Positions 38,492 to 48,105 of a stretch of 64,000 bases of DNA are shown in pieces. The first letter of the stretch is position 1. Each line of letters starts with the position of its first letter. The position numbers and the translations under genes are program-made. Source of the DNA: Bacteroidales bacterium (GTDB lineage Bacteria > Bacteroidota > Bacteroidia > Bacteroidales > UBA932); NCBI GenBank assembly GCA_017428245.1, contig JAFRRF010000002.1, forward strand, positions 124,001-188,000, read 5' to 3'. The notes beneath the pieces are model-generated. The model did not search any database. It was given only the letters and a program-made list of their open reading frames with translations, and was not told the origin of the DNA.

Positions 38492-39804
38492 TTCTCACCC
38501 TTGACGATGGCGTCGTACTTCTTCGAGAGAGCCTCGTATTCAGGGTTCTTTTCGCGGAGACGGAAGTAGATGTTTTTCAGGTATTCCGCCACAGCGCCCT
38601 GGATTTCCTTGTCGTTGGTCCTGGCGAAAGCCTTCTCGAAAGGATCGATGGCTTTCTCGAGGGTGTCGTCCATTTCCTTGACGAGGGCGAAGTACTTGTT
38701 GTCGTCGAGTTCTTCGCTGGCCTTGTTCTGCAGTTCGATGGCCTGGTCGTAGTAGAGGACACCGAGTCCGAGCGGACCGAACACATAGTTCGGGTCGATC
38801 TCGCTGGCTTTCTGATAGAGTTTGGCCGCGTTCTCGAAGTCATTGAGCTGTTTGTAGACGTTGCCTTCCACATAGAAGAGGCTGGCGTTGTTCGGGTCGA
38901 GGGCCTGGGCGGCGTGCATCAGTTCGAAGAGTTTGCCCGTGTCATCGTTGTTGTCCATGTACTGGTTGATGAGGCCGATCAGGATGTTGCTGTTCTCCGG
39001 GAACTTCACGAAACCTTCTTCCAGAACCGCCTTGCAGGCGTCCTTGTCGCCCATCGTACGATAGGTCTCGGCGAGGTTGGCATAGGCGAATCCATTCTGG
39101 TAGTAACCCATGTCGAGGCACTTCTTATAGAACTCGATGGCCTGGTCCTTGTTGCCCGCCATATTCGAAACGAGGGCGGTGTAGTAGGTGTTGGTGGAGT
39201 CGACCCTGCCGAGAATCGGGTTGGCGGCGCATTCGGCAGCCTTCTTGAAGAGACCGGAGGCCTTTTCGAAATTGCCGGCCAGGTACTCTGAGAGGGCTTC
39301 GTTCGACAGCTTGCCGTGGATGTCTTCCATCATGGCGAGGATGTCCTTGCCCTTGGAATCTTTCGGGTCGACTTCCTTGGCTTTGCCCAGGGCGTCGATG
39401 GCTTTGCCAAGCAGGTCACCTTCGACGGCCGGTTTGGTCACGAGGAAGAACTCGAGGATACCGCCGTCGTTATAGTAAAGGTCCTTGTCAGCGTAGGAGT
39501 CCACGGTATAGGTAGCTTCCGCGCCCTTCTTCTCGGTGGTGCTGAAAATCTGCTGTTCCTTCAGGAAGAGTTTGACCTCCTGCTGAGGCGTACCCGTCAG
39601 GATGTTCCGGGAAGGCTGGTCGTAAGCTTCGATGTACGCTTTGGCCAGGGAGATCCAGGTGGCCGGTTTTGCGGCTTTTTTGGCATCGGCGGCAGCGGCC
39701 TCGGCCTTGCCTACGGCCTTGAGGGCGTCTGCGGCGTTTTTGGGCTGGGCACTGACCATCGTCAGCGAGAGGATGAACGACAGTGCGATGAGAATTCTTT
39801 TCAT
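38488..39804 (-). CDS. Secreted TPR-repeat protein
   Basis: The 438-residue protein has a signal peptide (MKRILIALSFILSLTMVSAQ) followed by at least five TPR-like helix pairs, such as IEFYKKCLDMGYYQNGFAYANLAETY, LFYVEGNVYKQLNDFENAAKLY and VFGPLGLGVLYYDQAIELQ. An Ala/Lys-rich segment (about 25-50) lies before them. TPR proteins form binding scaffolds; the partner is unknown. It precedes gyrA's stop by 16 bases on the same strand, downstream of gyrA. Confidence 0.85.
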   Translation of the reverse strand: MKRILIALSFILSLTMVSAQPKNAADALKAVGKAEAAAADAKKAAKPATWISLAKAYIEAYDQPSRNILTGTPQQEVKLFLKEQQIFSTTEKKGAEATYTVDSYADKDLYYNDGGILEFFLVTKPAVEGDLLGKAIDALGKAKEVDPKDSKGKDILAMMEDIHGKLSNEALSEYLAGNFEKASGLFKKAAECAANPILGRVDSTNTYYTALVSNMAGNKDQAIEFYKKCLDMGYYQNGFAYANLAETYRTMGDKDACKAVLEEGFVKFPENSNILIGLINQYMDNNDDTGKLFELMHAAQALDPNNASLFYVEGNVYKQLNDFENAAKLYQKASEIDPNYVFGPLGLGVLYYDQAIELQNKASEELDDNKYFALVKEMDDTLEKAIDPFEKAFARTNDKEIQGAVAEYLKNIYFRLREKNPEYEALSKKYDAIVKGEN

Positions 39805-39820
39805 AACTTTTGTGTTTAGA

Positions 39821-42331
39821 TTATTGATTGTTTTCTATTGTTTCGGTCTCTTGCGGAGTTTCCGTTTCTTCTTCCTTGGCCACGACGCAGACGGCTGCGA
39901 TGCTGTCGCCTTCGCGGATGCTGATGAGTTTCACACCCTGGGTCGCACGTCCTGCCACGCGGATTTCTTCGGCCGGCATCCGGATCGTGATCCCCGATTT
40001 GTTGATGATCATCAGGTCGTTGTCGTCGCTGACGGCTTTCAATGCAATTAGCTTGCCAGTCTTTTCGGTGATGGCGATGGTCTTGACGCCCTTGCTGCCG
40101 CGGTTGGTCTTGCGGTATTCGTCCAGTTCGGAGCGCTTTCCGAAACCGTTCTCACTGACGACCAGGATGTCCTGCGGATGCCGGGCCTGTTCTTCGGGAT
40201 CGATGCAGACCATTCCGACCACGAAATCGCCTTCTTCAAGGTTGATACCCCGTACGCCGGTGGAGTTGCGGCCGATGGCGCGTGCGTCCTCTTCGTCGAA
40301 GCGGCAGCATTTGCCCTGGTTGCCGGCCAGCAGGATTTCGCAGTTTCCGCTGGTCAGCGCGGCGCCGATCAGGGCGTCGCCTTCGCGCAGGTTGACGGCG
40401 ATGATGCCGCCCGTGCGCGGACGGGAATAAGCTTCGAGAATCGTTTTCTTGATAGTGCCGCCCGCGGTGGCCAGGACTACGTAGTGGCTGCCGATGAATT
40501 CCTTGTCGTCGAGATCCTGCACGTTGAGGTAGGCCTGGATACGGTCTTCCGGCGTGAGCGGCAGGATGTTCTGGATGGCGCGGCCTTTCGAGGCCTTGGC
40601 GCCTTCAGGAACATCATAGACCTTGAGCCAGAAGCATTTGCCACTCTGCGTGAAGAACATCAGCGTGCTGTGCATATTGGCTACGTAGATGTGCTCGATG
40701 AAGTCTTCGTCGCGAGTGGTGCTGCCCTTGGCGCCTACGCCGCCGCGGCCCTGAGAACGGTATTCCGACAGGCTGGTGCGCTTGATATAGCCGAAATGCG
40801 AGACGGTGATCACCACGTCTTCGTTCGGGTAGAAGTCTTCCGGGTTGAAATCTTCCGCGGTCAGTGCGATTTCGCTGCGGCGTTCGTCGCCGTATTTTTC
40901 TTTCAGTTCGCGGAGCTCGTCCTTGATGATGCCCATCTGCATCTCTTCGCTGCCGAGGACCTGCTGGTAGTAATCGATCAGTCTTTCGAGCTCGTCGTAT
41001 TCTGCCTGAAGCTTGTCGCGCTCCAGTCCTGTGAGCTGGCGGAGTCGCATTTCCACGATGGCGTCGGCCTGTTCGGCCGTGAATCCGAACTGGGCCACCA
41101 GGCCGTCGCGGGCTTCCGTCACGCTGCGGGAGGCGCGGATCAGGGCGATGATCTCGTCGATGATATCGAGGGCCTTGAGCAGGCCTTCGAGGATATGGGC
41201 CCGTTTGAGGGCCTTGTTGAGCTCGAAGCGGGTGCGGCGCACCACCACTTCGTGGCGGTGGCGCACGAAGTATTTGATGAGCTGCTTGAGGTTCAGCTGT
41301 TTCGGACGGCCGTCCACCAGTGCGATGTTGTTGACCGAGAAGCTTGACTGGAGCGGGGTCAGCTTGAACAGGGTGTTGAGCACCACGTTCGACGGGGCGC
41401 CCTGCTTGAGTTTGATGACGATGCGCATGCCGTCACGGTCGCTTTCGTCGTTGATGTAGGAGATGCCGTCGATCTTCTTGGCCTCCACCAGTTCGGCGAT
41501 TCGCTCGATGAGTTCGCGCTTGTTGATGGTGTAGGGAATCTCGGTCACTACGATGGTCTCGCGGCCCGACGAAGACACTTCGATGCTGGTCTTCGAACGG
41601 ATGACGATGCGGCCGCGGCCGGTCTCGAAAGCGTCGCGGATGCCGCGGACACCCTGGATGATACCGCCGGTAGGGAAGTCGGGACCCTTGATGTGCTCCA
41701 TCAGTCCGTCGACGTCGATGTCGGGGTTGTCGATGTAGGCGCAGATGGCGTCGCAGCATTCCGACAGGTTGTGCGGGGCCATATTGGTGGCCATACCTAC
41801 GGCGATGCCGTTGGAACCGTTCATCAGCAGCAGCGGGGCCTTGGAGGGCAGGACGGTCGGCTCCTGGAGCGATTCGTCGAAGTTGGGTTTGAAATCGACC
41901 GTATCCTTGTCCAGGTCGGCCAGCACTTCCTCGGCCAGTTTCTGCAGTTTGGCCTCCGTATATCGCATGGCGGCCACGGGGTCGCCGTCGATCGAACCGA
42001 AGTTTCCCTGACCGTGGACCAGCAGGTAACGCAGGTTCCAGGGCTGGGCCAGGCGCGCCATTGCGTCGTAGACGCTGGAGTCGCCGTGCGGATGATACTT
42101 ACCCAGGACGTCGCCGACGATACGCGCCGACTTCTTGACGCCGCCGCTGTAGGTGACGCCCAGGTTGCTCATGCCATATAACACACGCCGGTGAACCGGC
42201 TTAAGTCCGTCTCTCACATCGGGTAAGGCTCGGGCCACGATCACAGACATCGAATAGTCTATGTAGGCCGACTTCATCTCGTTTTCTATGTTGATAGGAA
42301 TGATCCTACCGCCATTCTCTTCAAAATCCAT
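39821..42331 (-). CDS. gyrA: DNA gyrase subunit A
   Basis: The 836-residue subunit cuts and rejoins DNA during supercoiling. The start at 42331 gives [15 protein letters not shown], a usual N-terminus. The catalytic Tyr is in [10 protein letters not shown], and the quinolone region reads [18 protein letters not shown], with the Ser and Asp positions of E. coli 83 and 87 unchanged. The GyrA box is QGRGGVG in the [10 protein letters not shown] segment, at the start of the beta-pinwheel domain. It converges with nothing and diverges from clpC. Confidence 0.97.
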   Translation of the reverse strand: MDFEENGGRIIPINIENEMKSAYIDYSMSVIVARALPDVRDGLKPVHRRVLYGMSNLGVTYSGGVKKSARIVGDVLGKYHPHGDSSVYDAMARLAQPWNLRYLLVHGQGNFGSIDGDPVAAMRYTEAKLQKLAEEVLADLDKDTVDFKPNFDESLQEPTVLPSKAPLLLMNGSNGIAVGMATNMAPHNLSECCDAICAYIDNPDIDVDGLMEHIKGPDFPTGGIIQGVRGIRDAFETGRGRIVIRSKTSIEVSSSGRETIVVTEIPYTINKRELIERIAELVEAKKIDGISYINDESDRDGMRIVIKLKQGAPSNVVLNTLFKLTPLQSSFSVNNIALVDGRPKQLNLKQLIKYFVRHRHEVVVRRTRFELNKALKRAHILEGLLKALDIIDEIIALIRASRSVTEARDGLVAQFGFTAEQADAIVEMRLRQLTGLERDKLQAEYDELERLIDYYQQVLGSEEMQMGIIKDELRELKEKYGDERRSEIALTAEDFNPEDFYPNEDVVITVSHFGYIKRTSLSEYRSQGRGGVGAKGSTTRDEDFIEHIYVANMHSTLMFFTQSGKCFWLKVYDVPEGAKASKGRAIQNILPLTPEDRIQAYLNVQDLDDKEFIGSHYVVLATAGGTIKKTILEAYSRPRTGGIIAVNLREGDALIGAALTSGNCEILLAGNQGKCCRFDEEDARAIGRNSTGVRGINLEEGDFVVGMVCIDPEEQARHPQDILVVSENGFGKRSELDEYRKTNRGSKGVKTIAITEKTGKLIALKAVSDDNDLMIINKSGITIRMPAEEIRVAGRATQGVKLISIREGDSIAAVCVVAKEEETETPQETETIENNQ

Positions 42332-42349
42332 TTTGTAACAGTTTCAATC

Positions 42350-42357
42350 CAAAAATA
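42350..42357 (-). promoter_or_regulatory. Candidate -7 box for gyrA
   Basis: The minus strand reads TATTTTTG, a match to TAnnTTTG, 18 bases before the gyrA ATG. The 113-base gap to clpC is AT-rich. Confidence 0.4.
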
Positions 42358-42444
42358 TCGTGTAAAAATACAAAAAAAATAGGAAGCGGACAAATTATTT
42401 ATTTCGCCGCTTTTTTATTATCTTGGCGCATAATTTTGGAAAAT

Positions 42445-44907
42445 ATGACATCGAACCAAGGATACTCCAACGAAATCAAAATCGTCCTCAATTATGCCCT
42501 GGAAGAGGCGGCCCGGCTGGGCAGTTACATCGCTACGCCCGACCATTTGTTCCTGGGAATCCTGCGGCACCGGGAGTCGGATGCCGTGAAGATGCTCGAG
42601 AGCCTGGGCGTGGACCTGCGGAAGGTGAAAAAGGAGATTGAAGACAAGATTGCGGCGCCGGCGCCGATCCCGTTCGGCCAGCGCGGTTCCATCTCCTTGA
42701 GCAGCAAGTCGCAGGATATCCTGATGGCTTGCCGGCGGATGCACGGCGAGGTGACGCCCGCCTTGCTGATGGCCGAGATTTTCATGCAATGGCACGGGGC
42801 CTGCACCACGGCCTTCGAGAATATGAACATTCCGCCCGACAAACTTACCGGCAAGTTCCGGGAGATGCTGGAACAGGCGATGATGGCCTCGTCCGACGGC
42901 GACGACGCACCGGAGACGGACGGCGGTCAGCCGGATGCCCCGTCCGCGTCCCGCGGCGACAAGAAGTCGCTGGTCGAATCCTATGGCTTCGACCTGACGC
43001 GGGCCGCCGTCAGCGGTGAGCTTGACCCGGTGGTCGGCCGCGAGGCGGAGATCGAGCGCCTGGCCCAGATCCTGAGCCGCCGCAAGAAGAACAATCCGGT
43101 GCTCATCGGTGAGTCGGGATCCGGCAAATCGGCTGTCGTGGAAGGCCTGGCCCAGCGCATCGCGGCCAAGAACGTACCCCGTTCCCTGCTGTCGAAGCGC
43201 ATCATCTCGCTGGATATGGGCTCGCTCGTGGCCGGCACGAAATACCGCGGCCAGTTCGAAGAGCGCATCAAGGCCATCCTGGGAGAAATCAAGAAGAATC
43301 CCGACCTGATCCTGTTCATCGACGAACTTCATACCATCGTCGGCGCCGGCAGCACGCCGGGCTCGCTCGACGCGGCGAATCTCCTGAAACCCGCGCTGGC
43401 GCGCGGCCAGATCCAGTGCATCGGCGCCACGACGCTCGACGAGTACCGCGAATACATCGAGAAAGACGCCGCGCTGGAGCGCCGCTTCCAGAAGATTCTG
43501 GTGGAGCCCACCGATTATGCCCAGACGCTGGCCATCCTGGAGGGCATCAAGTCCCGTTACGAGGATTTCCATCGCGTCCACTATACGGATGCGGCCGTCA
43601 AGGCCTGCATCACGCTGTCGCAGCGCTATATCTCCGACCGTTGCTTGCCCGACAAGGCCATCGACGTGCTGGACGAGGCGGGTGCCCGCGTCCATATCGG
43701 CGATATGAAAGGCTCCGACGAGGCTGTCCGGCTGGAAAGCGATCTGGAACCGATCCGGGCCGAGAAGCGAAGCGCCGCCAAGGCGGGCGACTTCAAGCGG
43801 GCGGCCGCCCTGCACCGGCTCGAACAGGAGAAGGAACAGGCCGTAGCCGAGGCCGTGAAGGCGGCCGCCTCCGGTGAAGAGAAATACCGGACGGTGGACG
43901 AGGACGTCGTGGCCCGGGTGGTCTCCGTGATGACGAACATCCCGGTCTACAAAGTGGCCGAGAGCGAAGGCACGCGGCTGCTGAAGATGGAAGAAGTGCT
44001 GCGGGGCGTTGTCGTGGGTCAGGACGAAGCGCTGTCGAAAGTGGTGAAGGCCATCCGCCGCAACCGCGCCGGCCTCAAAGATCCGAACAAACCCATCGGC
44101 ACCTTCCTTTTCCTGGGTCCGACCGGTGTGGGCAAGACCCATCTGGCCAAGAAGATTGCCGAATATATGTTCGATTCGGCCGACAATATCATCCGCATCG
44201 ATATGAGCGAATACGGTGAGAAGTTCTCGTCGAGCCGGCTCATCGGCGCGCCTCCGGGCTATGTCGGCTACAATGAGGGGGGACAACTCAGCGAGCAGGT
44301 CCGCCGCAAGCCTTATTCGGTGGTGCTCCTCGACGAGGTCGAGAAAGCCCATCCCGATATCTTCAATCTCCTGTTGCAGGTGCTCGACGAGGGCCGTCTG
44401 ACCGACAGTGCGGGCCGATACATCGATTTCAAGAACACGATCCTGATCCTGACCTCGAACGTCGGCAGCCGCGAACTGAAGGACTTCGGCCGCGGCATCG
44501 GTTTCTCCACGGGCAACGATGACCGCGCTGCTTCGCAGAACGCCTTGATCGACAAGGCGCTGGGCAAGGTCTTCACGCCCGAGTTCCTGAACCGTCTCGA
44601 CGAGCAGATCTATTTCAACGCTCTGACGCAGGACGATATCTATCAGATCATCGACATCGAGTTGCGCGAACTGCACGGCCGGATAAAGGAGCTGGGTTAC
44701 ACGCTTTCCATCGACAAGACGGCCAAGAAGTTCATCGCCGATGTGGGCTACGACCCGAAGTTCGGCGCCCGGCCGCTGAAGCGCGCTATCCAGCGCTACG
44801 TCGAAGACCCGGTCTCCGAGGTCATCATCGAAGGCCTTCCCGCCGGCGCGAAACTGAAGGTCAAGCTGGGTAAGGACAAGAATTCAACCACGGTCGTAGT
44901 GGCTTGA
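42445..44907 (+). CDS. clpC: ClpC-type AAA+ chaperone/unfoldase
   Basis: The 820-residue protein unfolds substrates for ClpP. The ATG at 42445 is chosen over a TTG nine bases earlier. The N-domain repeats (about 5-145) are followed by the first AAA module (Walker [14 protein letters not shown], Walker [15 protein letters not shown]), the middle domain (about 400-470, with [19 protein letters not shown]) and the second AAA module ([25 protein letters not shown]). The C-terminus carries [17 protein letters not shown], as in ClpC. The first Walker A has Ser in place of the more usual Pro-Gly-Val. Confidence 0.95.
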   Translation: MTSNQGYSNEIKIVLNYALEEAARLGSYIATPDHLFLGILRHRESDAVKMLESLGVDLRKVKKEIEDKIAAPAPIPFGQRGSISLSSKSQDILMACRRMHGEVTPALLMAEIFMQWHGACTTAFENMNIPPDKLTGKFREMLEQAMMASSDGDDAPETDGGQPDAPSASRGDKKSLVESYGFDLTRAAVSGELDPVVGREAEIERLAQILSRRKKNNPVLIGESGSGKSAVVEGLAQRIAAKNVPRSLLSKRIISLDMGSLVAGTKYRGQFEERIKAILGEIKKNPDLILFIDELHTIVGAGSTPGSLDAANLLKPALARGQIQCIGATTLDEYREYIEKDAALERRFQKILVEPTDYAQTLAILEGIKSRYEDFHRVHYTDAAVKACITLSQRYISDRCLPDKAIDVLDEAGARVHIGDMKGSDEAVRLESDLEPIRAEKRSAAKAGDFKRAAALHRLEQEKEQAVAEAVKAAASGEEKYRTVDEDVVARVVSVMTNIPVYKVAESEGTRLLKMEEVLRGVVVGQDEALSKVVKAIRRNRAGLKDPNKPIGTFLFLGPTGVGKTHLAKKIAEYMFDSADNIIRIDMSEYGEKFSSSRLIGAPPGYVGYNEGGQLSEQVRRKPYSVVLLDEVEKAHPDIFNLLLQVLDEGRLTDSAGRYIDFKNTILILTSNVGSRELKDFGRGIGFSTGNDDRAASQNALIDKALGKVFTPEFLNRLDEQIYFNALTQDDIYQIIDIELRELHGRIKELGYTLSIDKTAKKFIADVGYDPKFGARPLKRAIQRYVEDPVSEVIIEGLPAGAKLKVKLGKDKNSTTVVVA

Positions 44908-44908
44908 T

Positions 44909-44998
44909 TTCTCGCCTATGAAGCCCCTTCACATCCGCTACGGCTGTCCGCACAAGCCACCGCGCAAAAACTTCGTGAAGGGGCTTCATAGGCAAGAA
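44909..44998. repeat. Long palindromic element, copy 2
   Basis: Perfect 19-base arms (44914-44932 and 44975-44993), extended to 44909 and 44998 with one mismatch, flank a 42-base spacer. The spacer begins ATCCGCTACGGC and ends CGCAAAAACTTC, matching copy 1 at 33 of 42 positions by my hand alignment. Where copy 1 has CTCCAC/GTGGAG, this copy has CTTCAC/GTGAAG. It starts directly after the clpC stop, so it forms the 3' end of that transcript. Confidence 0.9.
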
Positions 44999-45089
44999 GA
45001 AGCTGCTGCGTGGCAGATAGGTATTTGATTGTTAGTATTTTATAATAAATCGCTTGCGTCAAAACGCGCAACCGAAAATGAGCAAAGTT

Positions 45090-45845
45090 ATGAATATCAA
45101 AAGCTTAGGTGCCACGCTCCTAGTGGCCTTCGGATTGGTTTTGTCGAGTTGTTTAACGTATGCACAGGATTGGGGCGGGCTGCAGCGGTTTGAGGCCGCG
45201 AATGCGGCGCTCGCGGACCCGGTTGCCGGACAGCCGCGTGTGGTGTTGATGGGCGATTCCATTACCGAAGAGTGGCTGCGGCTTCGGCCGGATTTCTTTT
45301 CGTCTAACGGATATGTCGGACGGGGCATCAGCGGTCAGGTGTCGGCGCAGATGCTGGTCCGCTTCCGTCAGGATGTCATCGACCTGCATCCCGCAGCCGT
45401 GGTCATCAATGCCGGGACCAATGACGTCGCTGAAAACCAGGGCCCTTACAGCGAAGACTTCGCCTTCGGCAACATCGTTTCGATGACCGAACTTGCCAGG
45501 GCAAACGGCATTGCCGTCGTTCTGACATCCGTCCTTCCCGCCGCGAAGTTCAGTTGGCGTCCCGCTTTGACAGACGCCGCCGACAAAATCGCCGCCCTCA
45601 ATGTCCGAATCAAGGCCTACGCTGTGGAACAGGGGATTCCCTATGTCGATTATTACACCCCGATGGTCGTCTCCGATCCCTCCCGCGCACTCAATCCCGC
45701 CTATTCCAAAGACGGCGTCCACCCCATCCCCGCTGGCTACGCCGTGATGGAACCCCTCGTGGTCGAAGCCATCAATGTCGCCCTCGCCGCCGCTGCCCAG
45801 GACACCGCCTGCCAGTCGTCTTCCGCCTGCGGCCGCTGCCGATGA
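45090..45845 (+). CDS. GDSL/SGNH-family esterase lipoprotein
   Basis: The 251-residue protein has the SGNH blocks: GDSITEEW (block I, nucleophile Ser), GRGISGQ (block II, Gly), NAGTNDVAE (block III, Asn) and DGVHPIPAGY (block V, Asp and His). It acts on acyl esters, possibly of sugars. The start at 45090 gives a lipoprotein signal (VLSSC); a start at 45078 (MSKVMNIKS) is also open. The stop overlaps the AlkD-like gene's start (ATGA). Confidence 0.88.
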   Translation: MNIKSLGATLLVAFGLVLSSCLTYAQDWGGLQRFEAANAALADPVAGQPRVVLMGDSITEEWLRLRPDFFSSNGYVGRGISGQVSAQMLVRFRQDVIDLHPAAVVINAGTNDVAENQGPYSEDFAFGNIVSMTELARANGIAVVLTSVLPAAKFSWRPALTDAADKIAALNVRIKAYAVEQGIPYVDYYTPMVVSDPSRALNPAYSKDGVHPIPAGYAVMEPLVVEAINVALAAAAQDTACQSSSACGRCR

Positions 45846-46600
45846 ACATCCTCTTAAGTGAAATGATCGCGCACGCCGACCCTTCACAGGTGGCCGGCCT
45901 ATCCCGTTTTTTCAAGACGGGTCCCGGGCAGTATGGGGAAGGCGACAAGTTTCTGGGCATCAAGGTGCCGGTGACGCGCGAAGTCGTGAAAGCCTGTTGG
46001 CGCGACGTCGGCCTTTCCGATTTGGAAGAATGCATCTGCAGCGAGTATCACGAGGTTCGCCTCGCCGCCCTGCTGACGCTGGTCGAGTTGTTTTCTCACG
46101 CGAAAAGACTCCCGGTCAAGCCGGGAGTGACGGGGACGTCATGCCCGACTCGTTCGGGCATCCCGCAGGCGGACTGCGTCGACTTCTATCTGGCCCATAC
46201 GGCATACATCAACAACTGGGACCTGGTGGACCTTTCCTGCTATCCGCTGCTAGGGGTTTGGCTGCTCGATAAGGACCGGACGCTGCTCTACGATCTTGTC
46301 CGCGACGGGAAGACCATCTGGGAGCAGCGCATCGGCATCGTCAGCACCATGACCTTCATCCGCCGTGGCCAACTCGACGATACCTTCGCCATCGCCGACA
46401 TCCTGCTGCATCATCCCCACGACCTCATCCACAAGGCCGTCGGCTGGCTCCTCCGCGAAGCTGGCAAGCGCGACAAAGCCGCCCTCGAGGCCTGGCTTGC
46501 GCCCCGCTATGCGACCATGCCGCGCACGATGCTCCGCTACGCCATCGAAAAGTTCCCGGAAGCCGAACGCCAGCGGTATCTTCAGAAATTAGTTTCGTAA
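45842..46600 (+). CDS. AlkD-like DNA alkylation repair enzyme with palindromic insert
   Basis: The 252-residue protein resembles HEAT-repeat DNA glycosylases of the AlkD family (FFKTGPGQYGEGDKFLGIKVP, DFYLAHTAYINNWDLVDLS, RRGQLDDTFAIADILLHHPHD, AVGWLLREAGKR, MPRTMLRYAIEKFPE), which remove alkylated bases. Between LVEL and DFYLAHT it has about 31 residues, where relatives I recall have about 14. The extra segment (residues of about 89-107) is encoded by a 54-base palindromic repeat. It overlaps the GDSL gene's stop and converges with the gene at 46582, overlapping by 19 bases. Confidence 0.85.
   Translation: MNILLSEMIAHADPSQVAGLSRFFKTGPGQYGEGDKFLGIKVPVTREVVKACWRDVGLSDLEECICSEYHEVRLAALLTLVELFSHAKRLPVKPGVTGTSCPTRSGIPQADCVDFYLAHTAYINNWDLVDLSCYPLLGVWLLDKDRTLLYDLVRDGKTIWEQRIGIVSTMTFIRRGQLDDTFAIADILLHHPHDLIHKAVGWLLREAGKRDKAALEAWLAPRYATMPRTMLRYAIEKFPEAERQRYLQKLVS
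46108..46161 (+). repeat. In-frame palindromic element inside the AlkD-like gene
   Basis: Three hairpins tile this 54-base stretch end to end: ACTCCCGG/CCGGGAGT (46108-46128, loop TCAAG), TGACG/CGTCA (46128-46141, loop GGGA) and ATGCCCGA/TCGGGCAT (46141-46161, loop CTCGT). The length is a multiple of three, so the reading frame is kept. Such palindromes are usual between genes rather than within them. Confidence 0.85.
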
Positions 46601-47268
46601 GTATTGGAGGTTAGTTCTTTGCCGCCGGGCAGATGCGGCCTTTCGGGGACACGGATGGTATAGATTCCGCCATTCATCGGGATTACCTTGCCGTAATCTT
46701 CGGGATGATGGTTGAAAAAATATCGGGCGATATGCAGGAAGAATTCGTCCAGTGGACTGAGATCGGGCAGTGCGACAGCCTTCGCATTATCGTCGTTCAC
46801 CCGGCGGATGGTCCCCACCTCTTGTATCTGGCGCCGCTCCCGCGGCGAGAGCATCTCCTCCGGTACCATCAGGATGCCCGGCAGCATCCTGCTAAACATC
46901 GATTTATCCAGCCTACGGGCGACAGCCGGTTCTTTCTGCAGGGAAAACGCGCTGTCGTACAGGTCGTCGATGGTGTCCATCACCTCGCGGAGGGCGACGA
47001 TACGAACCCCGTCGCCGGCCTGGATCCGGCATTTCTGCCGCAGGCTGTCGGCATCCCACTCACCGATGAGTCCGTCGCGCAACGCCATCGCGACATAGCG
47101 TTCCGCTTCATCGGTGAGCAGCGCCTCCCGGCGCTTCAACGAATCGGCATCCTGCCCGAAGGCAGGGCAAAAGGCAATCGCCGCCTGCCAGCAGACAACC
47201 AGAACGATAGACTTCAGACGGAGTTTCTTGCTTTTCACGAAACTCCTGTCACGCAAGGATAATGCCAA
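46582..47268 (-). CDS. Hypothetical secreted protein
   Basis: I do not recognise this 228-residue protein. A hydrophobic stretch at about residues 18-40 (KSIVLVVCWQAAIAFCPAFG) is a likely signal peptide, preceded by a basic segment, so the true start may be later than 47268. The rest is mainly helical with many charged residues (DSLKRREALLTDEAERYVAMALRD) and a tail GGIYTIRVPERPHLPGG. It overlaps the AlkD-like gene by 19 bases at its 3' end, so the C-terminal residues are encoded opposite that gene. Confidence 0.55.
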   Translation of the reverse strand: MALSLRDRSFVKSKKLRLKSIVLVVCWQAAIAFCPAFGQDADSLKRREALLTDEAERYVAMALRDGLIGEWDADSLRQKCRIQAGDGVRIVALREVMDTIDDLYDSAFSLQKEPAVARRLDKSMFSRMLPGILMVPEEMLSPRERRQIQEVGTIRRVNDDNAKAVALPDLSPLDEFFLHIARYFFNHHPEDYGKVIPMNGGIYTIRVPERPHLPGGKELTSNTYETNF

Positions 47269-47318
47269 AGTTTTATGATTAACATAAAAATAATTTATGA
47301 TTTTCGTAAAAATGGTAT

Positions 47319-47326
47319 TATCTTTG
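47319..47326 (+). promoter_or_regulatory. Candidate -7 box for the DUF2975/HTH pair
   Basis: TATCTTTG, a full match, lies 33 bases before the ATG at 47360. The region around it is AT-rich. Confidence 0.55.
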
Positions 47327-47359
47327 TCCTGCGAAACCGCGAAACAAAAAACAAGTCAT

Positions 47360-47836
47360 ATGAGCAATTCACTCCAAAAGAGCATCAAGCGGCTCTCCAT
47401 CGCCATCCTTGTCATAGGTGGCCTGACGCTTGCCTACACCTATTTTCAAATGATTTCCCAGTTTTGGCTGAAGAATTTCATCGACCCGGTCGTATGGAAT
47501 CCTGAGATCCGTAGCTGGCAGTTTTTCATCTTCGCCGGACGGTTCGTCGGCGTCACCCTCCTCTATGTGATGTGCTGCATTTTCATCGTCCGGATCAACC
47601 GGGGCCTTGCTTGCGGTGAAATCTTCCCCCAATCCAACATTGCCCTGATTCGCTGGGCGGCGCTCGTGAGTCTGCTGCTCGCTTTTGTGCGCTCCAATTA
47701 CAACGCAGCCATGCACGGTGAGTCGGCCTTGATGATCGATTCCAACGTCATCCTGATTCCCCTCATCGTCCTGCTATTCGCCGGACTCTACAAAATGGCC
47801 TATCTGGCCGCCAAAGACAGCAATCTTGCGATATGA
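47360..47836 (+). CDS. DUF2975-family membrane protein
   Basis: The 158-residue protein starts at the ATG at 47360 and has four hydrophobic helices (residues of about 11-32, 50-75, 95-112 and 128-150). It resembles DUF2975 proteins, which usually stand next to a small Xre-type regulator, as here. The family's role is not settled. The 47833 gene overlaps its stop by ATGA. Confidence 0.75.
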   Translation: MSNSLQKSIKRLSIAILVIGGLTLAYTYFQMISQFWLKNFIDPVVWNPEIRSWQFFIFAGRFVGVTLLYVMCCIFIVRINRGLACGEIFPQSNIALIRWAALVSLLLAFVRSNYNAAMHGESALMIDSNVILIPLIVLLFAGLYKMAYLAAKDSNLAI

Positions 47837-48075
47837 TCACCGTCAATCTCGATAAACTCCTATGGGAGCGCCATATGAAACTCTCCGAACTCTCGGAGAA
47901 GATCGGCATCTCGATGACGAACCTTTCCCTGCTCAAGACAGGGAAAGGTCGCGCCATCCGTTTCACGACGCTCAATAAACTCTGCAAGGTCCTCGACTGC
48001 CTTCCGGGCGACATCCTCGACTATCAGCCCGACCCGGAAGGGGTCGAAATGGATGAGGATATCTTCGCCGACTGA
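47833..48075 (+). CDS. YozG-like Xre-family helix-turn-helix regulator
   Basis: This 80-residue protein is nearly all HTH: MKLSELSEKIGISMTNLSLLKTGKGRAIRFTTLNKLCKVLDCLPGDIL, typical of the short Cro/YozG group, then an acidic tail (EGVEMDEDIFAD). It is translated with the DUF2975 protein and may repress the pair's own promoter. The binding target is not visible. Confidence 0.9.
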   Translation: MITVNLDKLLWERHMKLSELSEKIGISMTNLSLLKTGKGRAIRFTTLNKLCKVLDCLPGDILDYQPDPEGVEMDEDIFAD

Positions 48076-48105
48076 CGCTGCGCCGGTCGCCGCGGTCGAG
48101 GCGGG

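Noticed and set aside
39821-42331. Fluoroquinolone resistance changes in GyrA
   Set aside because: The Ser and Asp at the usual resistance positions are unchanged in [12 protein letters not shown].
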